Source: Litomosoides sigmodontis (taxonomy: Eukaryota > Nematoda > Chromadorea > Rhabditida > Onchocercidae). Taken from it: a stretch of 64,000 bases of DNA. Position 1 is the first letter of the stretch. The number at the start of each line of letters is the position of its first letter. Location of the stretch: the NCBI GenBank assembly GCA_963070105.1, contig OY718803.1, forward strand, positions 9,963,823 through 10,027,822. The letters run 5' to 3'. The translations under genes and the position numbers were made by a program. Under the pieces are notes generated by a model, which saw nothing but the letters and a program-made list of their open reading frames with translations, searched no databases and was not told where the DNA came from. Below are positions 1 to 12,106 of this stretch, piece after piece.

Positions 1-243
1 ACTGGTAATAACAGTTAAATCGATATCTAACTTGTAAATGGTTTATGATCATCTGTGAGGCTACAGCAGGAATATTGTCACCAGAGTAATTGGAAACTTA
101 TGTTTTTATATTTCCGAATTCTGGACACTCCCGACCGAAAGAGTTACTTTCAGGTGGACAGGTTATGAGTTTGTAATTAAAATTAGTTTGTTTAGTGGGT
201 ATTTTCTGGTTCCCTCTCTGTGTTTACGGGAGTTTGTTGTACG

Positions 244-1320
244 TTAATGGTGACAATGTCCCTCCGTTTTGCACTTTTTGGGACAAATCATGGATTTGAT
301 CAAGTCAAGTTTGAACTTAACTAAAATCAAAACAGTTGAAACAATGAGCAGTGCTACCGCTACAGTAATCATTTTCCAGTGTTCGGTTAATTCTTCAATT
401 TCTTCTTTCATAAATCCAGCGGCTTATTCCACGTCGACTTCTAGTTGTTTTGCCAGTTCATCTCCCTCCCTGCTGCGTGATTTCTTGCCAAAGCAATTCT
501 TGTTTTCCTTGAGGAGGCATCATGCTTATGTGCTAGCATTTCTAGCTCCGCATTAATACGTTCAACTTCGAACTTACTTACAATTCCTCCTTTGAAGTCG
601 ATTTTCCGAATACTGATTTCATTTGATTCGCATGGGGGCAAGGAGTACTTCCCCATCTGTCCTCCTTGCGATTACGTCATCTCGTTGTAACAGCAGTCTT
701 GCTAGTAGCGTAGGAGAGTTAGTCGATACTCATTCGATTAATAACAAGAGGTTATTTCTGTTTTGACAACTCCTTTTGTTGATGATACTAATGTGTTGTT
801 GGAGTTCCTTTTGTAGTGTATCAAATAAGTATTGGAAATTTAGGGTTCTCCGAGTCCACTGTTTCTTGCTGATTGATTTCCGTCATGAATAATTGATACT
901 TTGATACTGCGTTCGTATCCGTGGTCCAGTTTACTTCACTTTCGTTAATGATGTGGTCACCTTTCATGAGGTATGGATTAGTGAATCTGCAATTCATGGT
1001 TGTAATGGTTTCGTTACCATCGTTGTGTGTAAATGAAGTCTGCAGTTCGTCAATGATCAGATGGTCATCATATTTTCGGACACTGAATTCTCCAATTCTT
1101 CTGCATAAGGAAAACCTTGTTGTGTCCACGGTACTCCACAGGACAATGCTGCTTTCGGTTGCGCATTTCCCTCGTTGGAATGGACAGTTCTGCGTGTTCT
1201 CAAGATCGGAAACTAATCAGTCCTCTTCCATCGTACGTCAGTACATTTCCTTTCATTAACAGGAAGTTGGTTGTTGACTGACATTTCGATCCCATCCAAC
1301 CGTAGGAATAATTCATGTCA
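244..1320 (-). pseudogene. Envelope-like glycoprotein remnant, four fragments
   Basis: Minus-strand coding-like pieces lie in changing frames: about 1320-1210, 1219-821, 656-441 and 411-244. The early pieces hold spaced cysteines and predicted N-glycosylation sites. The last piece is 55 codons: an acidic stretch, a hydrophobic span of about 20 residues, and a short cytoplasmic tail with a CPKKC cluster before the stop, which is the layout of a type I membrane glycoprotein end. Frameshifts and stops separate the pieces, so no glycoprotein can be made. The link to the envelope genes of nematode Pao elements rests on position after pol and on topology rather than on an alignment. Confidence 0.5.
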
Positions 1321-1489
1321 TTTGTTCGAGGACAGTTGGCCGTTTAATGCTTGTCCGTTTACCTCTCTTTGATAGTCGAGAGCTTTGCAAAATTGCGAAG
1401 TTGTTGCTGAAGTGACCGACCGTTTCATCAGAGTTCACTGATAACGAGAAAGGCTTTAGTACACACTGTTCGAGGTAATTGCGAGCCAT

Positions 1490-2408
1490 TTAAAGATACA
1501 CTGGAAAATGCAAGCAGCGATGCTGCATCGGCAAGTGCTGAAGCTGCCGCAACGGATATCTTGCTTGGACTACCTGCTTTATGACAAACTGCGCTGCTCG
1601 TACTGCTAACAATTCTAATCTCGGAATTGTTGCACCCTTTATCGGAGCACTTCCACACTTCGCGAATATTAGGTAAGCGTCCTTCTCTTGGACGGTGTAT
1701 ATTGCGGCAACGTATGCCACTGATGAAGCATCAGTAAATACATGTAGTGTTGTTGATTGAGATGAGTTGGTTACAGCTCGCGGTATGTCCTTTATGTATG
1801 ATGACCAGGCGTCTATGAGATCTTCCCAAGTTTCTTCACCTTCGGCACTCATTGACTGATCGCAATTCACAGCCTTTCTCCACAGATTTTGCAGAAGTAG
1901 TTTGATTGGTACCACACATGGGATTAAGAAACCTAAGAGATCGTACTGAGAAGCCATGAATTTCCATATCGTTCTATGGTTTCATTGTTACTTGAATTGT
2001 ATCTTGATAAGCGTTCCATTTGATTCCGAGAACTCCTTTCACTTGGCTTATTTCTGCTCGGTCCTTTTCAGGAATCTGTTTGTTGAATTCCTCATCATTC
2101 AAGAGCAATCCTCGTATGTTCATGGCGGCATCTTTGAAAATGGTTTTTACATCCTCACAGATTTCCATTGCTTCTTTCGCAGACCTTGCAGGTAGTATGA
2201 CATTAGCAACATGGAGATTTTTCCTCACTTCTAGGGAGAGTTCGCTTCCGTAATTCTCCACGTGATAATTAAGCGTTGCTGATAGTAAGAAGGGCGATGA
2301 TATCACTCCGAATGGGTACCACTCGATGCCATCTTCTGTTGGCTCGCTTCCTACATGTTTAAGCCAGCGGAAACAAGCGCAGCTCCTCTCGGCTGGTAAT
2401 AGCTCCAT
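1490..2408 (-). pseudogene. Pao-type pol fragment: reverse transcriptase and RNase H
   Basis: Two open segments (2408-1974 and 1957-1490) in neighbouring frames together resemble a Pao polymerase from the middle of the RT palm to RNase H. The first has the phrase PFGVISSPFLLSATL typical of Pao RT. At the place where the family has its catalytic aspartate motif this copy reads HVAN, so the active site appears lost. The second begins with a YDLLGFLIP block, then LHVFTDAS and IPRLELLA, which mark the RNase H start of Pao elements. A frame change near 1965 separates the two parts, a stop lies just before the first, and RNase H runs into unrelated frame after 1560. This is a dead copy. Confidence 0.8.
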
Positions 2409-2767
2409 TTGTAAGAAAGCGTTCGGCTAGTATTACCTTGTTTCACGCATGCCTACAATGACTTCATTCACGATAATCGCAAATTAGCAAATCTACCCTC
2501 TTCCTAGCACTGGCGACGATTCAAAGAATTGTGTCCACCAAGTGCAACTAACTTCTCATTGTTGGACGGCCAGATCGAGTCCAATTGTCCAATCTAAATC
2601 TTCGACCTCTTTTTTTTGCTAATAAGGTGAAATTTAGCTAATAAGGTGAAATTAGAAATTAGCAAAATATAATACTATACGCGCCCAATTACCTTCATTG
2701 TTATTCCGTCGTGTCTGAATAAATTCTTTAATCACCAAGTTTCCAAAACAAAAGTCTCAATGTATTC

Positions 2768-2866
2768 TGGTAGCACGAGCCGAAGAATGCTTTCAATTCA
2801 CAACATATTTTGGTGACACGAGCCGGAAAATTATTCTCAAATTCCTAACAGCTCGTGTCACCAAAA
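2768..2866. repeat. Inverted repeat with primer-binding-site-like sequence
   Basis: A 16-base arm, ttttggtgacacgagc, at 2808-2823 is matched exactly by its reverse complement at 2851-2866, with a 27-base spacer. A third, imperfect direct copy is at 2768-2783. On the minus strand the right arm reads TGGTGACACGAGC and sits upstream of the Pao pol fragment, where an LTR element's primer-binding site (starting TGG) is expected. The tRNA that would match was not determined. Confidence 0.55.
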
Positions 2867-2879
2867 ATAGTTTGTGAAA

Positions 2880-3990
2880 AGTTCACTGTTACTGTGTCTT
2901 CCTCGTAGATCCGCAACAAATTTCATTTCAAGACATTTATTGGAAATTGAAATCAAATTCAATTCCGAGAGAAGAGCAAGCAAAGGAAGAGGTGGAATCG
3001 ATAAGTGACACTTCAAGTATCTATAAAGTTAGCAAGCAGCGTAAGATGACCGCTACACTGAGGATGAACAAATCATAACTAACGGTTGGATAGTGGACGC
3101 CAACGTATGTCCGAACCACGCATCGCAAGAAAAGCGCGCATGAGTGATACTGAACGGATGAAGGAAAGGTGCTGAGTGGGAGTGGCTTCATTCACTGTCT
3201 CGACTGATTGAGTGTTGAGTTGTGAGAGAATTAAACGTCAGAGGGAAGTTACATGAACGTAGCGATCAGCGATTTAAGTGACGGTCAAGATGACAGACAG
3301 ACATTATGAAACAAAGGAGATATGTGGCGTAGAGAGTGGATAGATCAAAAGACATGTTCTGTGTTGTGAGCACCGGGAAATCCCTCGGTGTAGCAGTGGA
3401 GCCGCGCTGCTGCTGCGGATGATGCTGGTACGGCGATTGACGGCAGCGTAAAGGTCACGTGGACAACGTGAACAATTCCGCTAAGATAAGGCATTCAAAT
3501 TAGGAAGAAAAGAACAGGACGAACGGAGGCTGTAAGCAGTGCTTGTGGATGGATGATAGGCTATAATTGTGTGTTGAGCTTATCTCAGAGGATAATGCAG
3601 ACGATAATTTCTTTCAGGCTTATTTCAGGTTAACTGATACCTACATTTTTCTCAATTTCCGAAGATGTAAATAATCACACTTTTTATCATTTATCACATT
3701 TATACCTGTAACTCTTCCGAATTCACGTAGTTGCCCCATCATTACTACTACAGTGATTATGCTAATTGTGCATGAAGTAAGATATTTTATTAGTGCCATT
3801 AATTTCTGTAATGAATTGAAATTTTACAAAATTTATCAGTGTATCGATATTGTATCAGTGAAGAAATTGTCCATGAAATGAGCATCAATACATTACATGC
3901 ATTATTCATCTGTTGGTACAGGTTGTGTTCATTTCACACCTAAAATTGAATAATTACTACTTCTCACATTAACACTAAGGAAGCGTTGAG
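2880..3990. other. Non-coding, no gene recognised
   Basis: Base composition is more balanced than in the surrounding AT-rich DNA, with a GC-richer patch at 3370-3440. No open frame or splice pattern stands out. Part of it may be the lost 5' section of the retroelement. Confidence 0.4.
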
Positions 3991-4178
3991 TTCTCACTAC
4001 TAGATACTACTAGATAGAACCTATGAGTACTAGATACTACTAGATAGAACCTATGAGTACTAGATACTACTAGATAGAACCTATGAGTACTAGATACTAC
4101 TAGATAGAACCTATGAGTACTAGATACTACTAGATAGAACCTATGAGTACTAGATACTACTAGATAGAACCTATGAGT
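3991..4178. repeat. 30-bp minisatellite, about six copies
   Basis: The unit ctatgagtactagatactac plus tagatagaac is repeated head to tail at exact 30-base spacing; the copies from 4021 to 4170 are identical and the first copy differs only at its start. The unit itself contains two shorter related words (actagatac and actagatag). Confidence 0.97.
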
Positions 4179-7100
4179 GACTCATCCATCCATTCATTTT
4201 GTTAGTGATTAAATTTCATTGCTCTCTCATCAAACTCCTATCACTTCGGGTAGCATTCGATTTAATTTAGAATAGCGATGAGATTAAAAGTTATCCTAGC
4301 AGCCATCGATGCCTGCGCGTAAGGAAAGTAGTAATACATGCAATGAAATTTGACATATTCGAAGTCGCTTGGTTGTCGGTGTGTATTTGCAGTGAATGAT
4401 TTCCTGAGAGTGCAAATTTCACTTCATTTTCGAAAATTTCAACTGTTACACTGATTCACTATAAATCCGTCACTTTCCTTTTCCCCCCGTAAACTTTTCC
4501 ACTTCAACGAAAATGTGTTGCATTTTTGGATAGTGACATTTATTATGAATGAATTTTTCTTTTTTTTTTTTTTTTAAACCTTGTGAGATATAAGATGATC
4601 AAAGATGTCCTCCCTATTTCATAACGAATGATCATTTGATACAAAGGTCGCCTGAATAACTAAATTTAACAAATGCTGGGCAGCTTCCTGTCATCATCAC
4701 AGTTTGAATGAAATGCGAAGAGGCGGTGCGGTCGTTCACTTCAACTTTTTGCTTCACGTTTAATTAGTTAATTAGGTAAAGAACAATTTTTAAAACAGTT
4801 GATAAACTGAAAACAAAAGAAGTAGAAGTGCAATTTCATGCTATCACACAAGTTTTGCAAATGAATTGATATATTTGCGTCACAAAAAATGTATTGCACA
4901 TTTGGCGCAGTTAAGGAGATGCCTGTTTTTTGCATATAGCCAACCTTTGCATACTTCTTCTTATGCTGTTCAAAATTGAAATTTCACTAAATTTTAATTC
5001 GTTTATAAAAAAACGTTTTCTTCCTATAGCAAAATTTAAACACTCATATACAAGCACACTAAATGCGCTACTGTTATTCAAGATTGAAGATAGAAATAGA
5101 AATTTACAGGAAGAATTAAAGAATTAAAAGTAAATTTAGAAACGAAATTTTTTAATATTAGAGAGAAAGAAAATAGGAGTGTAATTTAGTTTTACTTTAT
5201 TCCAAAAAGAATCTTCATAAATATCATTTAAAAATTGGAATAGCATAAATAAAATATTTTGGCTTTCCATCAAGTAGTTCTTTCATCGATACGAGAAAAA
5301 AAAAGGAAAAATTATTTTAACGAAATTTTCTCGCTCCTTCTCTTTTTGCTTGCATTTCACGTTTCAGTCTGTTTAGTCCTCTCTCTCTCTCTCACTTTCT
5401 ATTTCTCTCTGCTAGATACTTTGAAAGAATGAAAAAGTACTAAAGCATTAAATTTCACCGAAGCAAGGATTAAAAGCAAACGAGAGATATTCTCAGCTCG
5501 ATAAAAAAAGCATTGGACTAGCTGTTGGTTGAATCATTGCAGCAGTTTTGAAAATAGAATTCAATCAGCTGTTACTTTCATTTTCCAGTAAGAAATACCG
5601 GGAAGTGATTGGAGGAGAGCAAGAAGAAGGAGAAAGACGGAATAGATTCTTTTTTTTCCTCTTTCAATTTCATTTCGCGCCGTTCATTTATCAATAATTG
5701 GAAGGCAAATTAAAATATTTCTTGTTAAAATGGAATTGAAGAATTTTATAAATTTCCTCGCATTTCCTTTTCGTCACGTGCATTTGAAACTCTTCTCAGC
5801 CCATTTCACCTCGGTCAAACAACCATGCAACGATCCATTGAGAAATTAAATTATTTTACATTTCCAAAAAGGAAAGTGAAATCAATTTGTTTGAAATTTC
5901 GTCGACCGTATTTTTGATTTTTAACGATTATGAGTAAAAGAACGGACGAAGAATTCATGAAAAGCGGGAAAGCAAAAGAAAAGTTACTTATACTCACTCA
6001 CTCATCACTTGATTACAATTACAAATTTCATTCAAAAAGTACTACTCTGAGGTAAACTGAAAACAGATGAAAGGAGTGGTGTAAGTAATGAAAAAAGAAA
6101 TGAATTAAGGGAAAGTATCGCTAAACTTGAAATAATCCACTGAAGTAATTAAGTAGCAATTAAGTACTGGAACACTTCACAGCAAGCATACAATAAGTAT
6201 TTCTCAAATTTCACCCATAACAAAGAAGCCTTTTCTACAGTCATAGGATAATACAGCAATATTATCTATCATATCTAATCATGAAAATCCACCTTCAAAA
6301 TATCTTAAAGTATCACTTGTTAACATGAAGCATTCCTACTTTAATATGCATGAAAAGCATTGAACTCGAAATTAATCGTCTAATAGCTTATTGCTTTAGC
6401 TCAGCAATAATAATCTTTACTTTTAAAAATGTCATCTCTTCCGCCGTTTTTGTTAACGAGAATTTCATTCAACAAAACTATCGAATCAAATTGTGCGTTG
6501 TAGTAAATTTTCACAACTAACAAGAAATTTCCACTAACAACAAGAAGATAACACTGGTAATTCTGAAATTTTCGTCTATCGTACAATTAGGATGATTTCA
6601 CTGGACGAAATTAGTTTAAAAATTTGACAGCACAAATGCTCAGTGTACATATTTTCCTGCTACTCTCTAATCATATGATTTAAACGATGTTTAAATGTAG
6701 GAACACCGCAATGAACAAAATATTTTAGTCCTTTTCGAAAACAGTGCATTAATAACTTATTTACCGCTGTGGAATTTTACAGTGATGGAAACAAGCTGTG
6801 CAATAGAGACGGGTCGATTTTGATTTTAATTATTTCTAAAAAATTATTTCAAATCTTGCATTAATTAATTAATTAATATTTTGCAAGATTGCCAAAGCAA
6901 AAAAAAAAATCATGGCAAATGAATCGAAAGAACATTGAAGTACAAATGCTGGAAGTGTCTTGAAAGATGCAAACATCGAAATTCTCCTCAACTTCCCAGT
7001 CCAATGCACCAACGTTGAGCGTTTTCCGTGTTTTCCGTGTTTTCCGAGGTGCATCTGAAATCGATCGCTATGACGAGTGCTATCAACGAAATCACGAAAT

Positions 7101-7560
7101 GATAAAGTTTCAAATCATTAAGTATTTTGTTAATCATTTATTAATTATTTATTTAAGCATGGAAGGTATGAAAGTTATTATTTGTGGAGCGAAAAAAAAA
7201 ACGATTTCATCGTTATTTGATTATGATTTCGCTTTTTTCTAAATTATTTTTTGTAAATTCAAATTCAAAAATTCAAAAAAGCTAAATTAATTTTTTTTTT
7301 TCACGTTGGCTAAAACTATATTTCCTCTGCTTTTTCTTTTGTCGTTTACGTTTTCTTTACTATTTCGCATATATTGAAATTTAGGTTACCCAATTTGAGA
7401 AAGGAACTCAAATCAATTATCTTGAAAATTCGAATCACAAACTATTTTTAACGGATATTTCACACTAATCTTTTTAGAGGAATTAACTGGTTTCCTTTTT
7501 TTTTTTTTTTTTTATAATTTATCGCTGTTATCGATAAATTGTTATCGCTCGTAAATTAAA
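4179..7560. other. AT-rich intergenic DNA
   Basis: Only short chance reading frames, homopolymer runs of A or T and a small CT run near 5379-5408. A stretch at 7021-7048 repeats gttttccgt three times. No gene is supported. Confidence 0.5.
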
Positions 7561-7670
7561 TAACTATGTGTGGTCAGAGGTTCGTCGTTTCCGCTTCACT
7601 TTCTTCCGTCTTTCCGGCACTCTTTTCACCTGTAATGTAACACACAAACCATACCCAATCACATTCCACC

Positions 7671-7681
7671 ACTATAAAAAG
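7671..7681 (+). promoter_or_regulatory. Possible TATA box
   Basis: The word ctataaaaag stands out in a locally GC-richer stretch (7565-7800) some 440 bases upstream of the methionine-rich repeat gene. A splice-donor-like gtacgc follows near 7776 and a strong acceptor (tatttcag) lies at 8083, so a 5' UTR exon with one intron is plausible. This is inference from word matches only. Confidence 0.3.
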
Positions 7682-8118
7682 CCCTTTCATCACGTTCGAA
7701 TCACAGGAACTGCGCTATTACCTGTCTGCTCCCTTTCTTTCCGTATTTTAGAAGAAGAAAATACCTTTTGGATACGTACGCTACGTTTGGTGGTCGACGG
7801 CAGCGGAACACTTAATCAGTAAATATTGTTCTTCGCGACGCTAAAGTCATTCTTATCAAATTACATTGCATCTATGAATATTGTGATTGGTTATGAGATT
7901 GAAATTAGTTCCTTATGTTTACGTCGAGCACAGGCTGGATGTGACGTAGGACGGACATGTTAATTCATGGAAATCTGACGTGATATTTGGACGAGTGGGA
8001 AAATGCGCAGAATTAACCGTTTCGCGTTTGAATGTCGCAGTTGAAATTGCGAATATTTTGGTAAAGTAACATTTGTATTTCAGAAAGCATTGGAATTACA
8101 CCATAAGCAGTTGAAAAT

Positions 8119-9219
8119 ATGACAAAATTATTACGAACTTTTATTGTCCTAATTTTCTGCGCCGCACAACAACCAGCGGCCCCGGCGGGTGGGGCTCAGC
8201 AGATGGCGGACATGGCCCAGCCGATGCCCGCGAACGAGCCGATGCCCGCGAACGATGGAGCGGCCGAAGAGGGCGAAGCAGCAATGGCCGAAGAGGATGG
8301 GGCAAAAATGCCTGCAGCAGAAATGCCTACAGCAGAAATGCCTGGCGCAGAAATGCCTACAGCAGAAATGCCTGGCGCAGAAATGCCTGCAACAGAAATG
8401 GCTCCTGAAGCAGAAATGCCTGCAACGGAAATGGCTCCTGAAGCAGAAATGCCTGCAACGGAAATGCCTGGCGCAGAAATGCCTGCAGCAGAAATGCCTG
8501 GCGCAGAAATGCCTGGCGCAGAAATGCCTGCAACAGAAATGGCTCCTGAAGCAGAAATGCCTGCAACGGAAATGGCTCCTGAAGCAGAAATGCCTGCAAC
8601 GGAAATGGCTCCTGAAGCAGAAATGCCTGCAGCAGAAATGCCTGGCGCAGAAATGCCTGGCGCAGAAATGCCTGCAGCAGAAATGCCTGCAACAGAAATG
8701 GCTCCTGAAGCAGAAATGCCTGCAACAGAAATGGCTCCTGAAGCAGAAATGTCTGGAGGAGAAGTGCCTGCAGCAGAAATGCCTGGCGCAGAAATGCCTG
8801 GCGCAGAAATGCCTGGCGCAGAAATGCCTGGCGCAGAAATGCCTGAAGCAGAAATGGCTCCTGAAGCAGAAATGTCTGGAGGAGAAGTGCCCGCAGTGAC
8901 TGAAGCCGCAATGAATGAACCTGAGATGGTTCCCGGATCGAATGAAGACAGCAAAGCCGCCTCGCAGACCGGACAGGATAATGAAGCCATGGCCGAAATG
9001 ACTGGGGCCGACTCGGTACCCGCGACGGATACCGACTCAGTACCCGCGACGGATACCGACTCGGTACCCGCGGCGGGTATGTCGGATATGGAGATGATCG
9101 CGGGCGTAGCAGCGCAAACAATCACAAAGTGTGAAGTTAACAGGATGTGGAATACTGACCAACTCATTGCAATGATGGAAACGGAAGAATGTATGTTTGC
9201 TTCGGAGAGAATTAATTAA
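8119..9219 (+). CDS. Secreted acidic, methionine-rich repeat protein
   Basis: The open frame of 366 codons starts at an ATG 35 bases after a strong splice acceptor (tatttcag, ending 8083), which could be a cis or spliced-leader site. Residues 1 to about 16 form a signal peptide (basic start, hydrophobic core, FCAA). Residues about 55-260 are a pentapeptide array of the types AEMPG, AEMPA, ATEMA and PEAEM, giving methionine every five residues and about 50 Met overall; three copies of a DTDSVPA motif follow. The last 40 residues are ordinary sequence with two cysteines. The region is far richer in GC than its surroundings. A strong donor (gtatgt) at 9191 and an acceptor at 9277 would give an alternative end with stop at 9312. 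I do not recognise the family; a secreted or cuticle-associated role is inference from the signal peptide and repeats. Confidence 0.75.
   Translation: MTKLLRTFIVLIFCAAQQPAAPAGGAQQMADMAQPMPANEPMPANDGAAEEGEAAMAEEDGAKMPAAEMPTAEMPGAEMPTAEMPGAEMPATEMAPEAEMPATEMAPEAEMPATEMPGAEMPAAEMPGAEMPGAEMPATEMAPEAEMPATEMAPEAEMPATEMAPEAEMPAAEMPGAEMPGAEMPAAEMPATEMAPEAEMPATEMAPEAEMSGGEVPAAEMPGAEMPGAEMPGAEMPGAEMPEAEMAPEAEMSGGEVPAVTEAAMNEPEMVPGSNEDSKAASQTGQDNEAMAEMTGADSVPATDTDSVPATDTDSVPAAGMSDMEMIAGVAAQTITKCEVNRMWNTDQLIAMMETEECMFASERIN
8310..8895 (+). repeat. 15-bp coding tandem repeat
   Basis: The word gcagaaatgcct plus a three-base variable codon (ggc, gca, aca, acg) recurs at 15-base spacing, with interspersed 30-base units containing gctcctgaa. 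Because the unit length is divisible by three and lacks stops in most frames, long shadow frames arise on both strands. Confidence 0.95.
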
Positions 9220-9312
9220 CTAATCCATATTATCAATTCTTTTTTTTCTTCAATGCAATACGTTACTGAAATTTTAGGTGACGTACGTGTCATCATAATT
9301 ATCACAACATAA

Positions 9313-12061
9313 TTAGCAATGCTATCATAATTTGCAGCAATAATAACGAATTGCGGTATAAGGTCGATTGAAAGTTTGCTTGCATTGGAAAAGGAACCGT
9401 CGTCGATATTGGTGAGGAGTGCTTTTGAGTTGATAAAGTAAAATGAGAGATGTATAAATACGGTAACGAATAACGACTTCTGTCCACAACAACGAAAATT
9501 TGTGAAAAGTAAAATGCTTATGGGCAGAGTGGTCAACGAATTGAAATACGAAATGCAAAACAAAAAAAAAAACGGATAAAATGATAGGAAAGACGAGAAT
9601 GAACACGCAATTTTGGAGAGCTACTTTTTTGGGGAAAGTTTTGAGTTTTTTTTTTTTAAATTACAGTAGCAACGGTTGACACGAATTCCACTTGTTCATT
9701 CACGTATAGGGGGAAGATGAAAAGAAAATTTGAAAGTGAAGCAAACCGATGAGCAATCTTTTCAACAATTTCGTTTTTTTTCTTTGCAGCAACCAAAAAA
9801 AAAAACATTTTTTGGCTGAATTGAGTTAATTTCTTTAAAATAATAAATGACAAAAAAACAAAAGTAAAAAATTATGTTGTAATAATCGAAAAATTATAAC
9901 AAATAATGTAACATTCCACACAATTGTGAAACATTTAAAAACAAATTTACCAAAAAAAAAACAAAAAAAAAATATTGCGACTACGCTTTACTGTAAACTC
10001 AGCTTGCTCAGGCTTAGGGCAAATTTATTTTGTGATAATTTCAGTTAGAAAGAAAATTTAAGCGAAGAATTTTGTGAAACGAGCAGCGCAATATTTGACT
10101 AATTGTGAAACGAATACGTGTGGTACCAGTGGTTCCTTCAACAATTTTCCCCACACATCTATCACATAATGAAAGAGAGAAAATTGTTGAAGCGAAAAGC
10201 AATTTCATAAATCGTATTGAAATTGAGTGGAAGAGGAGTTGATTTGATTTTGCAAAGATTGATTGTAGCAAAAGCATTGCACTTAAGGATTAGTCCGTAC
10301 GGCTAAGTGATCGAATGAAAATTGATTTAGAGAAATTTAAAACATGCATAATTTGGAAGGAAAGAAGGATGAGAAGAAGCCGAATGATTCATTTAAAGGA
10401 CGCGCGGATCTTACAAAGCTCATTGCATAGCTATATGAACAAAGGGAAAGCTGCAGTATCACTGTTGGCCTCAGGCTCTCATGCACAATAATTTAGTAAT
10501 TAAAAGTACACGAATGGAGAGAGATGAGAAAATGTTCAAGACGTGAACAGCCGGATGCTTAAAGACATATAGAATTCGCAGTGGAAAAATTTGCATATAA
10601 ATACGAAGAAATGGATGAAAATTGAAGTGCAACAAATTTCCGAATTTTTTCCTCAATTTATAGAAAATATTTCATCCAGCTATTCTTACCTTCCTAGATT
10701 GAAATTAGTTATTTTCGAAATCTCATTTTCGAAGTGGGATATTTTAGTGACAAATTATGGAGCAGTGGAAGAGAAACGCTGAATGTGATGAGGCCGCACC
10801 ATCCTGAAATAATGTCCAACAGCAAAAGCATCCAAACCTTGAAAGAATTATTGACCGCATCGCTAATTAGAATATTATTAATTGGAATGTTTAGATTTTT
10901 TTTTTGATCGTAATTTCTGGCATGAACAGCTTCAGGCTTTCTAGCCTCTGTAAAAGGAATTATAGCCAAGTCCTACGAGACTTCACTTCTTCCGCTTCGT
11001 TGTTGTCACACAAGTGCTGTTCAATTTCAGCTTACAGCTGAAATGCTTTTCTTCAGAGCTTTTAAATTTTAAAGTTTAAACACTTTTAAAGTTTCAAATT
11101 TTTTAAACATTCGTTGATTGGTATATTCTCCATTCATTGTATTTTGGCCACTTCTACTTTTATCTTAGAAAGTTGACTTAGCTGTAAAATACTCTTTGGA
11201 TGCTATTAATTTAATAATTGCAAAGACAAAGAAAAAACGACAAAGAAGGCACAGTTGAATATTTCAATTTTTCAATGAATTTCAACAATTATATTTCAGA
11301 AATCCTGCCACTCCAATATCTTATTGCTTTCTGAAATTTAGCTTAACATTGCTAATATTTCACTTCCCCGCATTTTAATTTTTTTTCGTCGAAAGCAATG
11401 AATTTTTAAATTACCTTAAGGAAGGCAAAGATTAGTAGTTACAGCTAAGTTAACTTTCAAAATGGACATCTTTTTTTCCCCTCATTGTTTTTGAAAATGA
11501 AAAAAAAGTGAGGAAAAATCAATTGCTACTGAGCAGAACTGAATTTGACTGCCTTCTGATTGCAATAAAATGAAAATTTTAACAAAATTTAACATTTTTT
11601 GTTATTAAGAAAAAAAAATGAATGAAATACCGCCACGAGGCATATTTTTTCTTTTTTTTTTTAAAATAACACTATCAATGTATTACTTATAATTTATCTT
11701 GTAATTTATCGCTGTGTAAAAAATACAATGACAATTTAATTCATCAAATTATTAATTATATTCAAATACAGCATAATTACTGTATTTGAAATTCTTAATA
11801 TCAAAAATAAAGGGAATACAAATTCTCTTTTATGTCTCATTTTATTAGTGCAAAATTTCCTGTCTCACTGATCCGTCTTAAATTTGCATATTTTCACCGT
11901 TGCATGTAATCAACGAGGAGCAAACTAATATTTGATGTAATCGTTAACGGCGAACGAGTGATGGGATTATTGATAGTGAGGTGATTAATTGTAAATAAAT
12001 GGACATGGTCAAGGGAGATGGTGTGTATGTGTGTAAATAAATGGACATGGTCAAGAGAGAT

Positions 12062-12106
<45 letters not shown>

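Larger units (their letters stand above)
244..2870 (-). mobile_element. Decayed BEL/Pao-type LTR retroelement with envelope-like 3' part
   Basis: Read on the minus strand, this segment carries in order a possible primer-binding site (about 2870-2850), Pao-type reverse transcriptase, the start of RNase H, and an envelope-like glycoprotein region that ends in a membrane anchor. Gag, protease and integrase are not visible: only about 400 bases precede the RT piece and less than 200 bases separate the RNase H piece from the envelope-like piece. A purine-rich run just before the final stop (near 255-265) could be the polypurine tract, in which case the downstream LTR runs off the left edge. I could not find a second LTR. 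Pao elements with a phlebovirus-like envelope (Tas, Cer7) are known from nematodes; assignment of this one is inference from residue patterns. Confidence 0.75.

Noticed and set aside
7384..7400. Spliced-leader-like word (ttacccaatttgag)
   Set aside because: It matches part of the nematode SL1 leader but lacks the full 5' half, a donor in the right place and an Sm-binding site, so it is not an SL RNA gene.
8196..9167. Long minus-strand frame (GISA/GISV repeats) and two further long frames over the methionine-rich gene
   Set aside because: The 15-base repeat has no stops in several frames; only the plus-strand frame has a signal peptide, start context and unique ends.
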